7,707 bases of DNA, from contig SEBM01000180.1 in NCBI GenBank assembly GCA_004296145.1, positions 1 to 7,707 on the forward strand, in the 5' to 3' direction. The stretch's first letter is position 1. Each line of letters begins with the position of its first letter. Source of the DNA: Flavobacterium sp. (GTDB lineage: Bacteria > Bacteroidota > Bacteroidia > Flavobacteriales > Flavobacteriaceae). The notes beneath the pieces are model-generated. The model did no database searches. It saw only the letters and a program-made list of their open reading frames with translations, and was not told the DNA's origin. Below, piece after piece: positions 4,859 through 7,707 of the stretch. The position numbers and the translations under genes were made by a program.

Positions 4859-5961
4859 TTTGGGCTTTCGTCATAATAATAACTATTTATGTAATTACCA
4901 TTGCCTTACTGGTTTATGGATTTTTTAAAGTAAAAAAATATCAAAAATCGGATTTAGAAGCTATAACCAAATTTACGGTTATAGTCCCGTTTCGCAATGA
5001 AAAGGAAAATCTTCCAATTCTTTTAGAAAGTTTATCAAATTTAAATTACCCGGCTCCTTTATTTGAAGTGGTTTTGGTTGATGATGATTCTGATGAAAAG
5101 TTTGAGGTTTCAGGTTTCAGGTTTGAAGTTTTACTAATCGACAATATTCGAACTTCAAATTCACCCAAAAAAGATGCGATTTCAACCGCAATGAAACACG
5201 TAAAAACAGATTGGGTTATCACCACCGATGCCGATTGTATAGTTCCGCCCAATTGGTTGTTGACATTTGATAATTATATCCAGGAAAATAATATTTCTAT
5301 GTTGGCGGGAGCAGTTACTTACAACTGCGAAAATTCTTTTTTGCATCATTTTCAACAATTGGATCTTACGAGTTTACAAGGCGCAACAATTGGCAGTTTC
5401 GGGATAAAAAAGGCCTTTATGTGTAACGGAGCCAATTTTGCATACAAGAAATCTTTGTTTGAAAAACTTAATGGTTTTGAAGGAAATGACAAAATCGCAA
5501 GTGGAGATGATGTTTTTTTACTCCAAAAAGTTGCAAATTTATACCCTTATCAAATTAATTACCTAAAATCAGAGGAGATAATTATACAAACAAAACCAAC
5601 AGAAACATGGAAATCTTTATTTTATCAAAGAGTTCGTTGGGCTGCAAAAACAAGTTCTTATAAAAGCACTTTCGGTAAAGTTTTAGGATTAATTGTGTTC
5701 CTTGCAAACCTGAGTTTTGTTTGCGGATTTTTACTGCTGATTTTAGAAATATTGTACTGGCAGTTTTTAGTTTTATTTGTTTTTCTAAAGCTCACAATAG
5801 ATTTTGTACTTCTTTATATAACAAATAATTTTTTGACAAATTCCAGCAGAATAAAAAGTCTTCTTTTAAGTAGTTTATTGTATCCTTTTTTCAGTTCCGC
5901 TGTAGCTTTATACAGTTTGTTCGGGCCTTATAAATGGAAAGGAAGAAGTTTTAAGAGCTAA
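4855..5961 (+). CDS. Family 2 glycosyltransferase, membrane-anchored
   Basis: A 368-residue inverting GT-A enzyme. An N-terminal membrane anchor (2-24) precedes a cytoplasmic catalytic domain starting TVIVPFRNEKENL (41-53). Nucleotide-sugar and metal residues are D76-D-D78 after EVVLV and the D125-A-D127 (DxD) motif in VITTDADC. The acceptor-site acid is in SGDD (216-219). The processive-type Q258-R-V-R-W262 motif follows. C-terminal hydrophobic segments (~278-322 and 335-355) complete the fold, as in other membrane GT2 enzymes. The sugar and acceptor are unknown. Residues 82-92 (KFEVSGFRFEV) are encoded by four 7-bp tandem units and look like a repeat insertion in the variable loop after beta strand 2. 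The frame is intact. It overlaps the upstream membrane protein gene by 4 bases, and the two likely work together on a membrane-linked glycan or glycolipid. Confidence 0.9.
   Translation: MIWAFVIIITIYVITIALLVYGFFKVKKYQKSDLEAITKFTVIVPFRNEKENLPILLESLSNLNYPAPLFEVVLVDDDSDEKFEVSGFRFEVLLIDNIRTSNSPKKDAISTAMKHVKTDWVITTDADCIVPPNWLLTFDNYIQENNISMLAGAVTYNCENSFLHHFQQLDLTSLQGATIGSFGIKKAFMCNGANFAYKKSLFEKLNGFEGNDKIASGDDVFLLQKVANLYPYQINYLKSEEIIIQTKPTETWKSLFYQRVRWAAKTSSYKSTFGKVLGLIVFLANLSFVCGFLLLILEILYWQFLVLFVFLKLTIDFVLLYITNNFLTNSSRIKSLLLSSLLYPFFSSAVALYSLFGPYKWKGRSFKS
5100..5127 (+). repeat. In-frame heptamer tandem repeat inside the glycosyltransferase gene (4 units)
   Basis: GTTTGAG, GTTTCAG, GTTTCAG and GTTTGAA follow each other without gaps, then a degenerate GTTTTAC. 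Seven is not a multiple of three, so gain or loss of one unit would shift the frame of the glycosyltransferase. Nearby, 5122-5130 (TTTGAAGTT) is the exact reverse complement of 5151-5159, adding a 9-bp inverted repeat with a 20-base loop. The unit matches the repeat upstream of ruvC (3813-3833). Confidence 0.85.
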
Positions 5962-5974
5962 AAAAGTATATAAG

Positions 5975-6009
5975 ATATTATAAGTTTGATTTAAATGAAC
6001 TTATATTAT
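5975..6009. terminator. AT-rich hairpin between convergent genes, possible bidirectional terminator
   Basis: The gap between the converging glycosyltransferase and lipoprotein genes holds a 12-bp stem with one mismatch, 5975-5986 against 5998-6009, including a perfect 8-bp core (TATAAGTT/AACTTATA) and an 11-base loop. The stem is weak because it has almost no G-C pairs. Its position at two converging stops supports a terminator role. Confidence 0.35.
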
Positions 6010-6031
6010 TTATATGGTGAAAAAATATAAT

Positions 6032-6517
6032 TTACTTCTCGTTTTTTCCTTTCAAAATTACAGGCAGGATAAATTGTGTTTTTACGGGAACTCCACGTTT
6101 AATAGCCGGATTTATTTTAGGAAAATCTATTAATCGGGCTTGCAAAATGCTATCAACTTTGGTTGTATCATAAGAAACAGAATCTTTTGAAAATTGCGGT
6201 TCAAATTTGATTTTAGCATTCGGGAAAACAGTTACTTTAACTTGTATTGTATCGAGTTGAGGATACTGAATAGAAAGCGAATCGATATCTAATTTTTCCT
6301 GAATAAGTTGTGTCATCTTTTCAAAAAAACATTGTTGGCGCAGTTTTTTTTCAGTAATTTTTTCACATTCCGCAACAGACGGAAATTCATCAACTTCTTT
6401 CCAGTTAATAGATTTCAATTCTTTTTGCAATAACTCTTTTTCAGACGGAATCTGCTTCTCAAAATATTGACAAGAATTTAAAACTAAAACGAATAAAAAA
6501 AGAGAAATCTGCTTCAA
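6032..6517 (-). CDS. Lipoprotein with TonB C-terminal-like domain
   Basis: A 161-residue protein that starts with TTG at 6517; no in-frame ATG is seen nearby upstream. The first codons give a lipoprotein signal: basic start, hydrophobic core, then lipobox L13-N-S-C16. The rest resembles the C-terminal part of flavobacterial TonB-type proteins. It has the F-P-x4-C51 ... C63-F pair seen ahead of their terminal domain, and the closing pattern FPKINPAIKRGVPVKTQFIL plus PVILK (132-156), which corresponds to LPxxxPAxxRGxPVxxxFxLPI in energy transducers. Unlike a real TonB it has no N-terminal transmembrane anchor and no Pro-rich spanning region, so coupling to ExbBD is unlikely. A lipid-anchored periplasmic accessory role is inferred. 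The upstream gene on the same strand ends 48 bases away and encodes another exported protein, so the two are probably one operon. Confidence 0.68.
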   Translation of the reverse strand: MKQISLFLFVLVLNSCQYFEKQIPSEKELLQKELKSINWKEVDEFPSVAECEKITEKKLRQQCFFEKMTQLIQEKLDIDSLSIQYPQLDTIQVKVTVFPNAKIKFEPQFSKDSVSYDTTKVDSILQARLIDFPKINPAIKRGVPVKTQFILPVILKGKNEK

Positions 6518-6565
6518 GGGTTTGATGTTGAATTGAACTAAGAAATTTGAGGTATAAAAATACGA

Positions 6566-6952
6566 TTATTTTTTTTGCGAAGACTTGTATTGCAGATATT
6601 CTTCGTAACTTTCAGATAGCCATTTTTCTTTATTTTGTGCAGCAACTTGTTTCTGGTCAGGATATAAAATGGCCAATCGATCAGAAAATGTTGCAATCTG
6701 TACCGTATAATTATAAAATTCAGTTTTGCTCAAAACAATATTCGGATCACTTTTGCGCTTAAAGAATTCAAAAAACAAAGTATCAAATTCTTTCATCGAA
6801 AAATTTAATATTTTTTTCTTTGTACTTTTATAAATACTGTCCTGAAGCAATTGATCATCGATAGAAAGTTTTTTGGTTTGCGCATGTATATTATGATTGA
6901 TTGGAAAAATCAAAAAATAGAATAAAAATAAAATTGCTAAAAGTCTGGACAT
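6566..6952 (-). CDS. Small exported protein of unknown function
   Basis: A 128-residue protein that I do not recognise. The ATG at 6952 starts a clear Sec signal peptide (hydrophobic RLLAILFLFYFLIFPI, cleavage probably after NIHAQ at ~25). The mature ~103 residues are Lys-rich and predicted helical (LSIDDQLLQDSIYKSTKKKI, EFDTLFFEFFKRK, KEKWLSESYEEYLQYKSSQKK), with no cysteine in the mature part. It is likely a soluble periplasmic or cell-surface helical protein. It is the first gene of a minus-strand pair with the TonB-like lipoprotein gene 48 bases downstream, which suggests a joint envelope function. A TAnnTTTG element lies 27 bases before the start, in the 44-base divergent gap it shares with the DUF456 gene. 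Confidence 0.78.
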   Translation of the reverse strand: MSRLLAILFLFYFLIFPINHNIHAQTKKLSIDDQLLQDSIYKSTKKKILNFSMKEFDTLFFEFFKRKSDPNIVLSKTEFYNYTVQIATFSDRLAILYPDQKQVAAQNKEKWLSESYEEYLQYKSSQKK

Positions 6953-6979
6953 TATAATATTATAAATTTATTGTAAGTA

Positions 6980-6987
6980 CAAAATTA
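6980..6987 (-). promoter_or_regulatory. -7 promoter element of the exported-protein/lipoprotein operon
   Basis: On the minus strand the sequence is TAATTTTG, an exact TAnnTTTG match 27 bases upstream of the ATG at 6952. It lies in the 44-base intergenic region shared with the divergent DUF456 gene. For the plus strand only a one-mismatch TAAATTTA (6963-6970) is seen. AT-richness makes chance matches possible. Confidence 0.42.
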
Positions 6988-6996
6988 CAAAAAAAT

Positions 6997-7497
6997 ATGG
7001 ATTCACTATTGTTGTTATTAGGATTTGTGTGTATGATTGTTGGTGTTTTTGGTAGTTTCATGCCGGTTTTGCCAGGGCTTTCGTCTTGTTGGGTTGGCTT
7101 ATTATTACTCTATTTGACAAAAGCCGTAGAAAATAATTATTGGATACTCGGAATCACACTTACAATAACAGTAATCATTACAATTCTAGATTATGTTATT
7201 CCCGCAAAAGGGACAAAAAAATTCGGAGGAAGTTCTTATGGCGTTTGGGGTACAAACATTGGTTTGATAGTCGGAATCCTTTCTCCAATACCTTTTGGAG
7301 TCATTATTGGCCCATTCGTTGGAGCATTTATAGGAGAATTAATATACGATTCAAAAAACCATCAGCGTGCATTAAAAGCCGCAACAGGATCATTATTAGG
7401 ATTTCTTGCTTCGAGCTTTATTAATTTTATGTTCTGCATTATTTATCTCGGTATTTTCATCAGTATTGTGTGGCAAAACCGCTCTGTATTATTTTAA
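6997..7497 (+). CDS. DUF456 domain-containing membrane protein
   Basis: A 166-residue integral membrane protein matching DUF456 (PF04306) in length and layout. The first membrane segment is ~3-22, followed by the conserved PVLPG turn (23-27). Further segments lie at ~31-41 and ~48-68. A cytoplasmic motif runs KGTKKFGGSSYGVWGTNIGL (71-90). A Gly-rich hydrophobic region contains GPFVGAFIGEL (105-115), and a last hydrophobic stretch covers ~129-158. The Gly-rich repeats suggest tight helix packing. The molecular function of the family is unknown. The ATG at 6997 follows a run of A residues and no Shine-Dalgarno, typical for this group. It is transcribed alone, divergent from the exported-protein gene, and ends in a small hairpin with a T-rich tail. 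Confidence 0.9.
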   Translation: MDSLLLLLGFVCMIVGVFGSFMPVLPGLSSCWVGLLLLYLTKAVENNYWILGITLTITVIITILDYVIPAKGTKKFGGSSYGVWGTNIGLIVGILSPIPFGVIIGPFVGAFIGELIYDSKNHQRALKAATGSLLGFLASSFINFMFCIIYLGIFISIVWQNRSVLF

Positions 7498-7540
7498 ATG
7501 TAACATGAACATTTAAGCTTTTTCTTATTTTTTTATTTTT
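7494..7540 (+). terminator. Intrinsic-like terminator of the DUF456 gene
   Basis: A perfect 8-bp inverted repeat (TTAAATGT 7494-7501, ACATTTAA 7509-7516) with a 7-base loop starts at the DUF456 stop codon. It is followed directly by GCTTTTTC and long T runs to ~7540. The stem is AT-rich, so it would be weak, but the T-tract and location favour termination. Confidence 0.5.
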
Positions 7541-7544
7541 TTAG

Positions 7545-7566
7545 AAAATTTTTCAAAAATTTTTCA
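7545..7566 (+). repeat. Two tandem 11-mers in the AT-rich right tail
   Basis: AAAATTTTTCA occurs at 7545-7555 and again at 7556-7566, then degenerates into a T-run. It is part of the ~190-base non-coding tail (7517-7707), where I see no gene, no GC-rich structure, and only weak promoter-like strings such as TATATTTT near 7695. The tail probably holds the upstream region of a gene beyond the window. Confidence 0.6.
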
Positions 7567-7707
7567 ATTTTTTTTTGATTGGTTTTCAATTACAAAAGGG
7601 TTATATTCATTGAGACTTTTAGATTTTTTTGTAAAAATATTTGGAAAAGTCTTAAGAAGTTTTTAACTTATCTTTTGGAAATGTTAAAATATTTTATATT
7701 TTTATCC

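Noticed and set aside
7140..7424. Plus-strand open frame of 94 codons inside the DUF456 gene
   Set aside because: It is an out-of-frame shadow; the protein is of low plausibility (Arg/Asn/His/Tyr-rich) and the DUF456 frame is well supported.
7670..7707. Promoter at the right edge (TTTTGG, 17-base gap, TATATTTT)
   Set aside because: The -7 string lacks the final G, the region is extremely AT-rich so chance matches are expected, and no downstream gene is visible.

Overview
The window looks like chromosome of a Flavobacterium-type member of the Bacteroidota. It is AT-rich. Start codons lack Shine-Dalgarno sequences. Several genes are preceded by the Bacteroidota -7 element TAnnTTTG. The proteins (RuvC, HemW, a C...C-type TonB-like domain, a GxxExxY protein) read as flavobacterial. 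This assignment is inference from sequence style; no database search was possible.

Layout. Positions 1-3802 are a run of minus-strand genes read right to left: ruvC (Holliday junction resolvase), hemW (radical-SAM heme chaperone), a GxxExxY/PDDEXK-type small protein, a cyclase-family metal hydrolase, a GNAT acetyltransferase, and the N-terminal 58 codons of a secreted protein that runs off the left edge. Positions 3914-5961 are a plus-strand pair overlapping by 4 bases: an MprF-transmembrane-type integral membrane protein and a family 2 glycosyltransferase. Positions 6032-6952 are a minus-strand pair of exported proteins: a small unrecognised one, then a lipoprotein with a TonB C-terminal-like domain. 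A DUF456 membrane protein (6997-7497, plus) follows, then an AT-rich non-coding tail. There is no non-coding stretch above 300 bases.

The ruvC, hemW, cyclase and acetyltransferase genes are mostly housekeeping. What stands out is between and inside the genes. The GxxExxY gene sits in a 547-bp cassette bounded by 40-bp inverted repeats (37/40 identical). The cassette fits exactly between the hemW stop codon and 3 bases before the probable cyclase start. The next gap downstream (cyclase to acetyltransferase) is a perfect 27-bp hairpin. The gap upstream (ruvC to hemW) is another hairpin with tandem 13-mers. In all three gaps the repeat touches or includes the upstream gene's stop codon.

Several of these repeats have a 7-bp period. 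The same heptamer family (GTTTNAR) occurs upstream of ruvC and, in frame, inside the glycosyltransferase coding sequence. There a change of one unit would shift the reading frame. The best candidates for something undescribed are the GxxExxY inverted-repeat cassette and this heptamer-repeat family. No classical defence system, CRISPR array, RNA gene or transposase is visible.
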